From Antedon mediterranea (taxonomy: Eukaryota; Echinodermata; Crinoidea; Comatulida; Antedonidae): DNA of 64,000 bases. Made by a program: the position numbers and the translations under genes. Within the stretch, counting starts at the first letter, position 1. Each line of letters opens with the position of its first letter. The notes beneath the pieces are model-generated. The model did no database searches. It had not been told where the DNA came from and saw only the letters and a program-made list of their open reading frames with translations. The stretch is taken from positions 7,732,288 through 7,796,287 of the forward strand of contig NC_092676.1 of NCBI RefSeq assembly GCF_964355755.1, written 5' to 3'. Below are positions 25,201 through 36,850 of the stretch, in pieces.

Positions 25201-26986
25201 GTCTGCACAGTAAAGGAAGATGAGATCAACTGTATAACTATACGTTAAAAGCAAATAATGGGTATACTTGGATAAAGACAATACCGTATTCAATTTATTT
25301 AATCAAATCGTTCAATTTCCAGGAACAGTATGACGTTCTCAAGAATCTTTATGACTTTATAGGACCCGCTGACGATTCAATAAGTGCAGTAAATGAATGT
25401 CAGAAAGTTAGAACAAGACAATTGATAGAGTTGGAGCTTGCGTTGAAGGCTGACCTTAAGGTCATTCCACTTACCAATGAAATAAAGCAGTTTAAGTATG
25501 TTTTTTATTATTTTTCCTGCATTACATTTACTACTATTTAATACTTCAATTTAATTCTTTAAGGGAATGCCTTCAAGACCCAAGAAAGTGTCCATTAACT
25601 TGCTCTTAGCTCCCTATCGCCACAAAGAATTAATGTGCAGCGCAGTTATATTGCTGTGCCCGATTGGTTGATTTGTAGCAGCCATATTGAAGAGAAACAA
25701 TCTACAGGTGGACACGTTTCGTGATTCTAATGCATTGGTGTTGACGATCTAGCCTTCTGCTTCTAAGGCCTTAAAACATATACTGCACTGTTGTAATGCG
25801 ACATTTATATAGCGCTATTTCATGAAGATCAGATCACTTAGATGTTACACCTTTTCAACAACATTCGTCTCCCCTAAGGGTGACATTATGTCATCAGCAG
25901 CCAACTAGACAGTGTGTGTGTGTGAACTAGTACACCGGGGTAACCCCCTACTCGTCTCGAAAGATGTACTAGGTTCTTAAAGTGCACACGAGCAATATGC
26001 ATACACTAGACCTACAGTTTATAGGACTTGTTCTACCACCAGAACCATGGAGCAAGTGAGCCTCGAACCATTGCCGATGTTATGGCAATGGATTACGGTT
26101 CCACTGTCTTAACCGCTCGGCCACTCATTCCTTCATCAGAAATTGTCCTACTGTATTCAATACATTATTTCATTCAGTTGTTATTCAGATATAAGTCAAC
26201 TTATTACCAGTATACGTGAAACAAGTCCAGAGACCCCAGACTGGGAGCTGATACACTCTGCTGGTATGTCATGTGACAACACCGATCCTGAGCTACCTCA
26301 TCATATCAGCACAGAGGAGGAGATAAAGAGCTTAATGACTGTGGCAGAATCGTTGATTGCCAAGTTACCAAGCCCTACTTTGATTACAATGTCAAGGTAA
26401 TTATAGTACTGTAATGTAGGCTAAAAGCTAAACAACGTCCAGAGGCTTTCAGCATTGGAGGCCTACTTAGGGTCCCTTAACCAGATCCTTCAGGCCTTTG
26501 CGTTGCACCACTGTAATTGTGGAATACTGTATTTACCTGTGTAGTACTAGTAGGCAAGAGCCTGTATGTACAGATATACTTTCAGGTCCCTTATGAGAGG
26601 TGGTCGCTTATGAGAGGTAGTTGCACAAAGCAGGATATTTACCACAATATTAGTATGAACAGTCTTGTATGCACAGATATTATACTTTCCAGGCCCATAA
26701 AGCTTATGAGGTGGTCTCTTATTAAAGGTTTAGCTGACCATTGCTAGTTTTAGTACAGATTGGATTGACTCGCTCTAATGAATATTGACATTTTCCACAT
26801 TATAAACGTACAGTATTTTTAATATTAAATTATTCTTACAGATCAAGTTATGATGACTATTGTCCACCAGAGTATGTTGACAACATTCAGCAACAGACGT
26901 TGAAAATGTTACAGAGAGTGTTTGGACAAATAGATGTACATCATGATTATGACACAGAGGACAATGAAGAAGAAAAAGGACAATGA
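22299..26986 (+). CDS. C5orf22: UPF0489 family protein (C5orf22 homologue), 5'-incomplete, 6 exons seen
   Basis: Conserved animal protein of unknown function. Exons: 22299-22444, 23411-23560, 24122-24668, 25323-25495, 26211-26396, 26842-26986, in phase, encoding 448 residues ending EEEKGQ. The first visible exon opens with LPHIYRAIG, which corresponds to about residue 29 of the human protein, so one short 5' exon with the ATG is missing. I searched 21276-22298 and the CpG-rich stretch at 18400-18600 without finding it. Conserved blocks: VHFDAHPDL, SIENWIMPAMFAGH, YFLSDVLF, AYLLDIDLDFFS, LPHHISTEEEI and SSYDDYCPPEYVD. The HFDAHPD and DIDLDFF motifs resemble the metal-binding Asp/His motifs of the arginase/deacetylase fold, which is an inference. 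Exon 3 carries a long low-complexity insert of about 100 residues between blocks, as in vertebrates. Introns hold SINE and MITE insertions. The stop lies only 341 bp from the NOP9 stop on the other strand. Confidence 0.9.
22475..22625. mobile_element. 'gtggcgtaac' family MITE copy
   Basis: Contains 'gcaaaggcccctggtttagc' and 'tagccagtgagcgctcatag', ending 'gttatgtcactgct'. It begins about 30 bp after the exon at 22299-22444. Confidence 0.65.
22736..23290 (+). repeat. Dispersed repeat of about 0.55 kb, copy 1
   Basis: Shares with 28110-28553, in order: 'tcaaaacggtactgggtat', 'catccattcatagaag', 'tagaagattga', 'gaagaaaagcaaagagat' and the 3' end 'taggcgatcttgtcaaaggt' ... 'tcaatattgaacttg'. 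It is in UPF0489 intron 2; the class is unknown. Confidence 0.85.
23640..23900 (+). mobile_element. tRNA-Leu-type SINE (family B), partial
   Basis: Contains 'ccataacatcggcaagaggc', 'tccatggttctggtggtaga' and 'gcacacacagcccc', matching the reverse strand of 25797-26130. Part of it ('gagaagacacgttctaccac') is repeated inverted at 23290-23345. Confidence 0.65.
25797..26130 (-). mobile_element. tRNA-Leu-type SINE (family B)
   Basis: Read on the minus strand the head is gagtggccgagcggttaag (A box) followed by ggttcgaggctcac (B box), about 26056-26128, as in leucine/serine tRNAs. The body continues to 'tatatagcgctatttc' and 'gcgacatt' at the far end. It lies in UPF0489 intron 4, 80 bp before exon 26211-26396. 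It is not a functional tRNA. Confidence 0.8.
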
Positions 26987-27327
26987 TTTACCAGGATGAA
27001 ATACTTTTAGTTATTTACAAGAAAACTCTGACAATCATGATTCAAACAGGCCCCCAGCTATTGAGTCTAACAGTCATATTGCACACTCACTGAAATATAT
27101 GAGCATGTAAATCAAATAGACAGCTCCATATTTGATTGGCACGCCAGGAAATGTTGCTATTATTGTAGACATACAAACTATGGGCCAGTTTGGACCTATT
27201 GGAACACCAGAATTTTGTGTTATCAAAAATGGTATTTGTAATGGTATTCATAGAGTATTTAATTTATTTTTTTTACAAAAAAAAATTAAATCTTCATTTT
27301 AAAATGTGTTTTTCTTGCTACTGTATA
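26987..27327. other. Shared 3' flank of UPF0489 (plus) and NOP9 (minus)
   Basis: 341 bases separate the two stop codons. It has AT-rich sequence and a minus-strand AATAAA near 27264. I see no conventional plus-strand AATAAA before the NOP9 stop, so the UPF0489 transcript may overlap NOP9 exons. Confidence 0.55.
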
Positions 27328-30300
27328 TTATTTTTTCTTTTTCTTCTTTTTTGGTTCAAGTACATCCTCTTCATCAAGCACTTTACTTTTCGTCTTTTTT
27401 TTCTTAGCAATCCCATCAAATATCTCCCCAATTTGGTCACTCGCATCAGTTCTAACCTACATAAGATAATCCTCATAGTTTTAGGGCGATTCCCGAAGAC
27501 AGGATTTTGTCTGCGTTTTTTTTTTTAAATGAATACATGGCACAAAACAAAACAGTGATATACATACCAACTCTTCTTTCCTCACTTCCTCTTGTTCATC
27601 CCTTTTTTCTGTTGATACAAAATTGAAATTAAAAACTCAACACAACAGAACTGAAGGGACATATAACGCTCTGTCTACACTATCAAACTAGTTCCCAAAT
27701 ATAGTAGTGATGTCATCATCTCCATATATGAGCACATCACATTATTTTTGTCGAATAAAGTTTGATAGTGTAGACAGAGATTTACCAAAAAGGAAGAAGA
27801 TTGTATTGACAGATTAGATGGAACAATAGAAATCCATGGATCCAAAGGGTGTTGGATTACTGATTGTGAATCCAACTCTTGCTACATTGCTTGCGTTTGC
27901 CTCTCTCCACCCAGGTGTATAAATGGGTACCTGGTTAGATCAAGACACAAATTTGCGCAAATTTCTAGCTGTATTATGTAAGTATGTTTCTATACGCGTT
28001 TGATCCCAAAAATATTACCAGGGTAAAAATGTGAAGCATTTAGAAGAACAACATATTATTCACAGGAAAGTGTCTCCTGAATAGTCTTCAGCCAAGGCTC
28101 TTTAATGTCGTGAGGTGGTTTCCCGAAAGATCATAAAATCAAAACGGTACTGGGTATGACCAACTAGCGTTCTTGTCACCAACTAGTCATCCATTCATAG
28201 AAGTACTGATGTAGTAGCCTATCTGAACGGTGACCATAGAATGTGACCTGAGACATGACTAACTACGACTTTTAGTTGATAGAAGATTGAAAAAATGTTA
28301 CTGTATGTGGATGTTTAATGAAATTATGTCAATAATGATAACACACTAGGCATATACATAGTAATGTTTGTTAGTATAAATAATTTTGAGTTAATAAGAA
28401 TAAGATATAAAGAAGAAAAGCAAGGAGACTATGGAGCAGCTATTCCTGAATAGACAATACTAAGTATTGTAATTTTAAATTATAAATTTTAGGCGATCTT
28501 GTCAAAGGTCAAGCGCCTATAGCCTGCCACGTTTCGATATTCAATATTGAACTTGACCTCCTGTATTACCTTTTACTTCAACACAGTCCGATACAAGTTC
28601 CTTTAACATTCTTTGTTTACGAATCTCCCTATTTTGTAGTTCTTTCCATTCATTCTTCTTTTTCTTGAACAGGTCAACGGCAAGATTCTTGAAAATGAAC
28701 CGGCCGTAACGGTCCGACTGCAGAAGGCGATCTTTTGGCGCCAATTCTTCGATGATTATGAATTTAATTTTCAAGTTGGCAAATTTCCACATTGTATCAA
28801 TTGTCCGGCTGCCATTTTTATCACAACATAGTTTCATTAAATTCCCCTAGAAAAAATGTAATGATTAATTTAAAATGAAAATACAGTAGTGTCCCCTTAA
28901 AGCTGCTTTCACATGCACCCACAGAAAAATATTGTGGGAAATGAGTTTAGTGGTGAAGCATCGTACACACCTAAATCGTACAATTTGAATCCATACCAGA
29001 TTTGGACTCTGAATTCAGAGTGATGTATCAAGAAGCCATTTGTTCCCTGAAATCGTATGATTTTTTCTTTTGACCAATAAACAGTGAACCTCGTTTGACA
29101 CTGAATAACTAAATTCCTACTCCATGTGAAACCACACTCAATGCTCCCGATATTATTTTCAGGGCTCCGGACCGAATATGGCCACAATGTGAAAGCAGCT
29201 TAATAGGGGTGTTCTCAGAACAAGAACAGGGATGGTGTTTAAACATAATTCATTTTGTGCTGTCATTTTCAAAAGCCACCCTTGGAAATGTCTATAGGCA
29301 AAAATGATGTTTTCAGGTTATGTGCACTCACCTGTAGCTTCTGAACAAATTGCTCCCTTTTCTTTTCACCAACAACTGCGCATTGTAAGAATGCATCGAT
29401 AATATGGCTGCCACATGAATTGCATGCCATAGCAACAAGGTCATCTGGTGACATAGCTAAGAGACTTGAAATGATTGTTTTGCAGTTCTTGAATTTGAAC
29501 ATTTGCTGAAGCAGCAGAGAGCCTTGAATGTTGAATGGAAGCGAGACAGGCTTCGGAGTTTCTTCCTATAAAATAATTCCAATTTTAAATTGAGAAAAAT
29601 AGTCCATATAATCACAAATATATTTAAACTTAAAACTAGGTACCTACACTGAATCAAAACACTAAACGCTGCCGACAATCATTTGTTTATAATTGTATTC
29701 ACTTATTTAATTGAAATCTTTAGATTCAATAGTTGAACGCTTTTTTTTTAATTCATTGTATATTGTATGTAAATCAAAATTTAAACCAACCAACCAAATT
29801 TCGTTTATACCTTGTTGTTAAAATGACAATAAATAATATCGTATCGTATCATTACTTCTGTTCTCTGGAAAATCCTTTTTAACACTTTGACTGCCAGAGG
29901 TTTTTCCAGTTAGAAACTGCCACCGCCAGCGTTTTTAGCCCAATTCGATGTTTTTATTAAAGCTGATTGAAACCATGTATGTGATCTAATTTATATGTAA
30001 TTTAGACTAAAATAATCATAAAGATTTTAGCTTTACAATGGTACCAAGAACGATTTTTAAATCGCAATATGTAAATCGTAATAGTAAAATGAAAGTAACC
30101 CACTTTTTGAATTTTTCGTAGTTTCGCGCAAGAAAGTCGAGATAATCGCGATTTTGTGCAAGACATCACAATATGAAAATATCGCCTGGTGAGATCAACA
30201 AACAACGAAAAAGTTACTTACACGGCACCGATAGGCCTATAAAAACAAGTTATCACTATCGAAAAATGTATTACATTTTATAAATCATAAATCTTACATC

Positions 30301-33300
30301 AATGTTTCGCCAAAATCCACATAGTAAAGACACCAGGCCTAGTTAACCAGGCCTAAAGTTGGTCCGGAACCGTTTTACGACTAGGGCTAGGCTATAGCCT
30401 AGTACTACTAGCCTAGGCCTAAGAGATAATAAACTGATGATAATAACCATACCATTTCAAAACAAGTTTGTTGCGTGAAACTCGGTCACTTTCAGTAAAA
30501 CACCAAAACAATTAGGGTATACATACAATAATAAAATTAAAGACTTCATATTGAAAATGACTCCATTATTTTTTATTCAGATAACAAACAAACGTGTCAA
30601 TCCACAAAAACCTTTGTAATGCTTCGGCGGCATAGCTAGCGCGCGACCGATACACAATGCGCCAAGCCATCGCTCTACGCGCTACTGTGATGCGCGGTGT
30701 TTGTTATTTCGACAGGTACCATTTTGACAGTCGTTCGTAACCAGATTAGTTACTTTCAAATTGTAAAATATTGACGGTCCAGACCGAATATAGTGTTCAT
30801 ATTTTTAGTATATACCAATAATTAACCTATCTACCGGATTTCGTAAAAAAACGCGAAAAACGAAGATCTTCGTTTTTGGCAGTCAAGCGTTGTGTTTCCA
30901 AAAACGAAGATCTTCGTGTTTGGCAGTCAAAGTGTTAAGGAATTAAAAGGAGCAGCTGAAGCAGAGATGTCTGAAGACTTCTCAGTGGATTATCATTAAC
31001 CTTTAACCTCTACATGATAATTTATAACCTACTTTGTTATATTATATCAAGGAACAACTTTAGATTAGAAAAATTCCTTCTTTACAATTGAAATACTGAT
31101 ATGAAATGTATGCTGCGTATAGCATTTTGTGATTGTGACCGTTTAATACCAAAATACTGTACCTCGTTGGTGCCATAGTACACATCATACGTTTTCAATG
31201 AACATAAAAGCGTAATGCAACTCGTCTGTTTAGACTTGGGGTCGTAGCAATGAAAAGCTGTCAACAGACCTTCAATGAATTCATCTGAAAGATGTAAGGT
31301 TAGTGTAAGAACTTTATATATATAATCTACGGTGGAAGGTCAGATCGGACATGCGGTAACGCTAACAAACTGAATGGCTTTGTTTTCTGATTGATAGGTG
31401 TTAATGGAGTCATCGATGTTGTTATTTTTGGTAAACTTAAGTTCAATACATCGTTGAACTGGGCGTTTGGTAATTCTATTGTTCTTGACTGAATAATTTG
31501 GTCGATATTCGGAATTGAGAGTCGGTTTTCGGAATGGATTTTTTGTACAGTAAGAATATGCAAATTTTTGGGACTTACACAAACGGCCGGTTTAGCGTGA
31601 AAACCTGTTTTCCGGAGTTTGGGAGAGTTGACTGTATACGTCGTTCTTATATAGCGCTTAATGCACAAAGCCTCTAAGTGCTTCACATTATTACCGCATT
31701 AATGTTTTAGATCAAACCAAATGGATAGATACTCATATAATGCTACAGCCAGTTTTGACCTATACCAGGTACCCATTTGTACACCTGGGTAGAGACAGGC
31801 AAACTTAAGTAAAGTATCTTGCCTAAGGATACAAGCAATGTGACGGGCTTTGAACTTATCATCAATAGTCCAACACGCAACACAATGCGTCACACGCCCT
31901 CACAATAATATGCAAAACCTACTTGCGTAATAAATGTATTAGTAGATTTACAGTACTACAACTACTATAGGAGATAAACTGTTTCTTAAAATACATCATA
32001 CTATAAAAATTGAATACTGTAGCTCTATATAAACTGGGAGAAATAGCAGTAACATTGACGAAAATAGGTTTAAACAAAATGTATGTACTATACAACAATA
32101 TATAAACTGTATATTAGCACAATTCTTAATTGTTGTTTTCATACTTTGTTTAATGCCAACTCTGACACAAGCTTCAGCTAGCCTCTGTAAAACCTGGATA
32201 TGATTAACAGCAAGCAGATCCTCAAAGTGGTTGTACATCTCATCAAATATCATTTCAAGCTAAGAAGAGAATGATAATGTATTTTAATAAAGTTGTTTTA
32301 ATTCAATCAAATGACATCATAATCAATAAGCACTTAGAAACCGAGTTAAGTACTTGGAAAATATTGCCAAAGAGGGCGCATGTTGATATTTCGGCCCATG
32401 TTAAAAGAGTACAAATTACAAAAGTTATTAATGATTATTAATTTTCTTGACTTTCAATAGGCACCAAAAAATCTTCAAAATTGTATGCACTATCGTGCGA
32501 ACAACAAAGCAAAGCAATTACTATACTTGGCAAAATTTTAAATTTATTAAATTAGTAATAAAATAGTTGTATAGTCACGATATTATTGCTCTTACTAATC
32601 ATGACGTTGATTGGACATGTGGAAATATTATTTTGATCAAAGGCAGCCTAAAGACTCATTTGCACTAGCTAGGAGGATAACGATCGATGATAAATAGATA
32701 AACATAAATTTTTCTTGCATAAAACAAAAAAATTACGAAAGTTTTCCGTTTAGAACTATAGGATAACCAGTTATTGTGTCTTTGATAAAAATAATATTTT
32801 TGTAAATCCAATAAAATGACTTCATGATCCATAAAAACAATAAAATCGTTGTATCACCACGATATTATGGGTCTTACTATTTTAAATCATGACGTCATTT
32901 TATTGGACTTGTGAAAATATTATTTTCACCAAAGGCAGCATAGATGGTTATTCTATAGTTTTAGGATGAACAGTTGTTGGATTTCTTTTGTTTTGTGTAG
33001 GAAAAATGCATGTTTATCTATTTATCGTAGATCGTTATCGTCCCAGTGTGAATGGGCCTTAAATGGTTATCCTATAGTTCTAGAATATATATTTCCTAAT
33101 TTCTTTTGTTTCATGTAAGAAAAACCATATTTATCTAGTTATCATCGATAATTATATAAGATAAATGGCCTTTACTGTACCTGTTCTTCTGTGCTAACTT
33201 TCTGCAATATCGTCTGCACAATATGATTTGCTATCGTGTGTAACATTATAGGTGCAAGACATCCAGCGAAGTGTTTCTTGTACAGCTTGCGGAATTCCTT

Positions 33301-36300
33301 CTCAGATGAAACCCGAATAAGAATCTCCAGCAAGTGACTGCCGATTGTGTCCACCATCAGCAGAGGTGGTTTGCTGAAAAAAAACGTGAGAAGTGTAAAG
33401 TACTCGTCATGTTATTCCTTCATTCATTAATGAGTGGAAAATTACTTCCATTTATTGTCATTTGCATATAAAATATACATAGAAATTATGTTTGCTCCGA
33501 GATACAAAAATAGATAAATAATTACAAAGTGTCACATCACTCTCGTACGGTATACGGACAAGCATTCAGGGCCAGAATGGAAGCTGGATAAAAGCTGTTA
33601 CGAAACTTATTTGTACGAGAGATGATGGACCGGTACATAACACCTCAAATTGCCTTTTTAGTAATTTTATCGATACTGGTAGAAATACAAATGCAGATCC
33701 AGGATTTTAAATAGAAACCCAGGGCCTGAAAATTGTAAAATTAAGGGCTGAATGTTCAATATTGTAATCCAACTGGGAAATAAAACTTTTTAAATCACGT
33801 GGGTGAATAAATTGTCTTTATTTTTAGTAAAGCAGAATATATTTTTATATTTTGTTGATGACGACTTTATGACTTGATAATATTGATAAGTTTAGGATAG
33901 AAGTTTTGATATTTGTGTTTGCGTTACTGAACTTTGTATGAGACAAGTACCAATCCATTATTTCCACTTGTATTGTGGACGAAAAAAAGTTATCTTAACT
34001 AATCTAAAGAGAAGTGTATTTTTTGTGATATAATTCAGCATAAAATCTATTGTAAGATTGTGTTTGTACCTGTCTTGAGTAGGTGACTCTGTTTTCTGCA
34101 ACACGTTACTACATCTCTTTAGGACCACTTTACTGAGCTTTTGGCATTTTGTTTCATCTGTAGAATGCAACACAAGCAGCAAAGCTTCTAAAACAGTACT
34201 GGCTACCGGATGTAAAAGCAACTCTAAAACACAGAATCATAAGACGAAATCCATTTATGAGGGTAGTAATTGATGGACCTAGGCCCTATATATATATGTT
34301 GCTGAAGCTATAGCTATCAGAAAATTAAATGGCATCTACAAAAAAAAGGAAAGAGCGCATTATTGGTTTGTGTACATAGCTTGTATAAACTTGTGTCTGA
34401 ATGTTTTGGTAACAATGAGCATGAAAAACAAATTAAAAAATCAATGTAAAAAAAATGTTGTAGGAAATATATCGGAGTGGAGTTGTGGCTTGGTGGTTAT
34501 GATGCTTGGCTACCACTCCAAGGGTCCTGGGTTCAAGTCCCGTCACATGTCAGGATTTTTACTAAGGACCAAATTACTCCACTCCCAAAGACTTGTAATA
34601 AGACTTTGTTTATGTAGAGCATCTTGTGTTTGTCTTGTGAACCTCTGAGGGTCCCTAATGATCAGCAATAGCTGGATGAATCACCCTCATTAAATATTGT
34701 TAAAAAAAAAATAAATATTCCATAATTTCAATGATTTACGATACAATAATCATATAAGAATGATACTGCCAAGCGGAAAAGTAAAAATCAACAGTTTTGG
34801 CTTAGTGAACGATTAACCCCTAAATTCCTTTTTCCTTTGTACAAAAGTATCCACTTGCGGATTTTTTCCATTTCTTAGGGCTGTTCCATTAAGCTTTATT
34901 GTAATCTCCGAAATTTACTAAAAGAGTATGAAACAGTATATACTTCATGTTAAAAACTTAAATGAACATTTTTGGAACACTTTTATAATCCATTGTAAAG
35001 AGATTAAAATGAAGTACTAAACTATTATAAATGATGATTGAAGAGTTGACATTTTTATATCATAATTAAATTTAACTTGAGTCATTTATCTACATAAAAA
35101 AAGTATAAACTTAGCTACAGTACCTGATAAATTAGGAAGTTCCTTTATTTTGGATATAAATTCATTTAGATATTCTGCAAATTCCTCAGGCAATTGTTCT
35201 TGTTCAGTTTCTGCATTGGTAACTTCCACAGATTTACCTAGAAAACAGATAGATACAATAATAGTACCTGGGTAGTGTCAATGAAGGCAACAACTCTTTC
35301 TTTAAAGTAAAGTTTATTAATATACTAATTATTTCTCAGTTGTGGTAACTTAAAGTTACAAAACAAATACATTTATTAATCAAATCACAATAAAATATTA
35401 ATAATATGTACAATGATTCAAGAAAATGATGAAATGGGGTCTCTTGGGAAACCAGGAGGTTTGTATGATAGAGACTCCAGATTACTTTTAAAACAAATAA
35501 TTGGTTTTCAAAACAGTAAAAAAAGATAATGAGGGAAGAAGATCAAAACATATACAAGCTAATAATTTACTAATAATAAAGAAAAGCAATTTATTTTAGA
35601 GTAAATGAACAGTGTAATTTTAATATTTAATTTAAAACTGGAAAATACAACAGGTTAATAAAACTTGAAAAAGCAGTACCTTTCTGCTGTGAGCGAGACA
35701 ATCTGCTCCTTGAAACTTCTTCCGTCACTTTGACACCGCTTAACACCTCAATGATCGTCTTAAAAACGTGACTAGCATACGTATCTATCACAACATCTTC
35801 AACAAATTCAAGAAATGCTTTTGAGATTTTCAAAATTAATTCTGAAAGTGCCGAACGGTTTTCACCAGATTGAATGAAATGCCCAGCCTTGCTGAGAGCC
35901 GTTTGCACCACATGGCATGCAAATCTGTCGTGGACAGCTGTTTCAAGGTCTTTTGTTATTCCATTTATAAATTCTTCAATCTGACTTGCATCTGCATACT
36001 GCAATAAGTCTTCGAGAATGTGGCTGGCTGTTTGGTTCCGAGAAATCTCCAATTCTTTATCTTTCAATTCATTGAATACATTTTTTAGAAATACACCTTA
36101 AAAATCAAATTCAATCAACATTACTTGTTTTTGGCCTACCACCAGCACTTAGTAATAATTTGTCAATTTTGATAATGAATTAATTGACTTATTAATATTT
36201 TCAGTCATGCTATAAATAATATTTTATATTAGTTATTACTGTAGGCCTACTAGTAATATAGTATTGCCTATATTATTAAACTTTATTTATATTTAAATTA

Positions 36301-36745
36301 TATGGCACTGTTTCAGTGTTATTATGGGATGCGCAATTTAAATCTAGTATTTTGATTGATCAAATTGCGCAAAGAAATCCTTAGGCATAAGCAATTTCAA
36401 ATTCCGCAAATCGTTTTAGTTGCGCATAACATTAAAACATATAAAACAAGAAATAGGCCGAAACGACCATGACTCGGATGCCAGTAACAGAGACAGGATC
36501 ATCAAGCTGATCTGATCATTATCAAACAGCTTATTAGGCTAATAGCCTATCGTTTTTATGTGAATAATTAACTTACTTCGATGTTCCTCTTCTTCAAAAC
36601 CTTCTTTCAGCGCATCAGAAACTCTTCTATAATAACCAATTGTTGATTCGTCTAGTCTCCCAACCCGACCATCAGGTTTTCCTTCGTGTTTATTGCCTTT
36701 CTTACCTTTCATTTTACCATGTTGCTTTTCTCTGGGCGCAGACAT
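27328..36745 (-). CDS. NOP9: Nucleolar protein 9 (Pumilio-repeat, pre-rRNA processing), 11 exons
   Basis: Pumilio-like RNA-binding protein of the nucleolus, known in yeast and man for binding pre-18S rRNA and protecting it from early cleavage. Exons: 36745-36577, 36096-35680, 35237-35124, 34223-34070, 33373-33181, 32259-32145, 31284-31163, 29565-29332, 28846-28570, 27608-27568, 27456-27328. Phases close to 654 aa (human 636). The N-terminus is basic (MKGKKGNKHEGK) and is followed by STIGYYRRVSDALKEGF, the family entry segment. Pum-type helical repeats follow: NQTASHILEDLL, DRFACHVVQTAL, DTYASHVFKTI, HPVASTVLEALL, DTIGSHLLEILI, HTIANHIVQTIL, LKTYDVYYG, NSCGSHIIDAFL, KNGSRTIDTMWKF and DRYGRFIFKNLAV. 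The C-terminus is a lysine tract (PKKKKKKK). If the exon 9 donor at 28570 is not used, an early stop follows inside a repeat at about 28541. AATAAA on the minus strand near 27264 is a likely poly(A) signal. Confidence 0.93.
27666..27784. mobile_element. TTAA-type MITE, short copy
   Basis: Ends 'gctctgtctacactatcaaa' and 'gtttgatagtgtagacagag'; the middle keeps 'tccatatatgagcacatc'. In NOP9 intron 9. Confidence 0.85.
27838..28060 (+). mobile_element. SINE family C (plus strand)
   Basis: Contains 'ctctccacccaggtgtataa', 'atgggtacctggttag' and 'aagcatttagaagaac', a layout common in marine invertebrate SINEs. The reverse copy is at 31636-31905. Confidence 0.65.
28110..28555 (+). repeat. Dispersed repeat of about 0.45 kb, copy 2, next to NOP9 exon 9
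   Basis: Same order of blocks as 22736-23290 with smaller internal spacing. Its end ('caatattgaacttg') stops about 14 bases short of the NOP9 exon 9 donor at 28570, so it forms the start of intron 9. Confidence 0.85.
28898..29204. mobile_element. MITE with 'gctgctttcacat' terminal inverted repeats, copy 2
   Basis: Inverted ends: ttaaagctgctttcacat on the left and atgtgaaagcagcttaat on the right. The interior shares 'ggctccggaccgaat' with copy 1. It is inserted in NOP9 intron 8, about 50 bp from exon 9. Confidence 0.8.
29878..30938. mobile_element. Non-autonomous DNA transposon, about 1.06 kb, in NOP9 intron 7
   Basis: The ends ttaacactttgactgcca and tggcagtcaaagtgttaa are perfect inverted repeats. 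The right end has a tandem duplication containing 'cgaagatcttcgtttttgg'. No transposase ORF is seen. An 'aggcctag'-rich core lies at 30330-30425. Confidence 0.85.
31636..31905 (-). mobile_element. SINE family C (minus strand)
   Basis: On the minus strand: 'gtgtgacgcattgtg', B-box-like 'agttcaaagccc', 'tctacccaggtgtacaaatg', 'gaagcacttagaggctttg' and terminal 'gcgctatataag'. In NOP9 intron 6. Confidence 0.7.
32574..33160. mobile_element. Nested inverted-repeat element in NOP9 intron 5
   Basis: 32660-32775 and 32945-33060 are inverted copies ('gataaatagataaacat', 'aactataggataacc' and complements). 'cacgatattat' and 'catgacgt' blocks at 32574 and 32862 are direct copies. A third diverged arm is at 33061-33160. 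Confidence 0.75.
34474..34700 (+). mobile_element. tRNA-derived SINE (family A)
   Basis: A-box-like 'ggcttggtggttatgatgc', B-box-like 'gggttcaagtcccg', then 'ctccactcccaaagacttg' and 'tgtttatgtagagcatc'. In NOP9 intron 3. The ORF over it is not a gene. Confidence 0.8.
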
Positions 36746-36850
36746 GTTGGTTTTCTGATCGACTTGACACCGAGAGAGGGCGCCGCCCCCGTGACTAATT
36801 ATTTAGCGCCCTCTATAATTGGTTAAAAAGTTGGACAAAACCATAGAAAA
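36746..36850 (-). promoter_or_regulatory. NOP9: NOP9 promoter region
   Basis: GC-rich stretch upstream of the start with GAGGGCG at 36776-36782 and its complement at 36807-36813, an inverted pair about 30 bp apart. No TATA box is visible. Confidence 0.4.

Noticed and set aside
26056-26128. Leucine tRNA gene
   Set aside because: Only A and B boxes fit; the stems do not close and the sequence is the head of a SINE.
31327-31686. Minus-strand ORF of 119 codons in NOP9 intron 6
   Set aside because: No domain, overlaps the edge of a SINE, and no exon signals that fit NOP9 phases.
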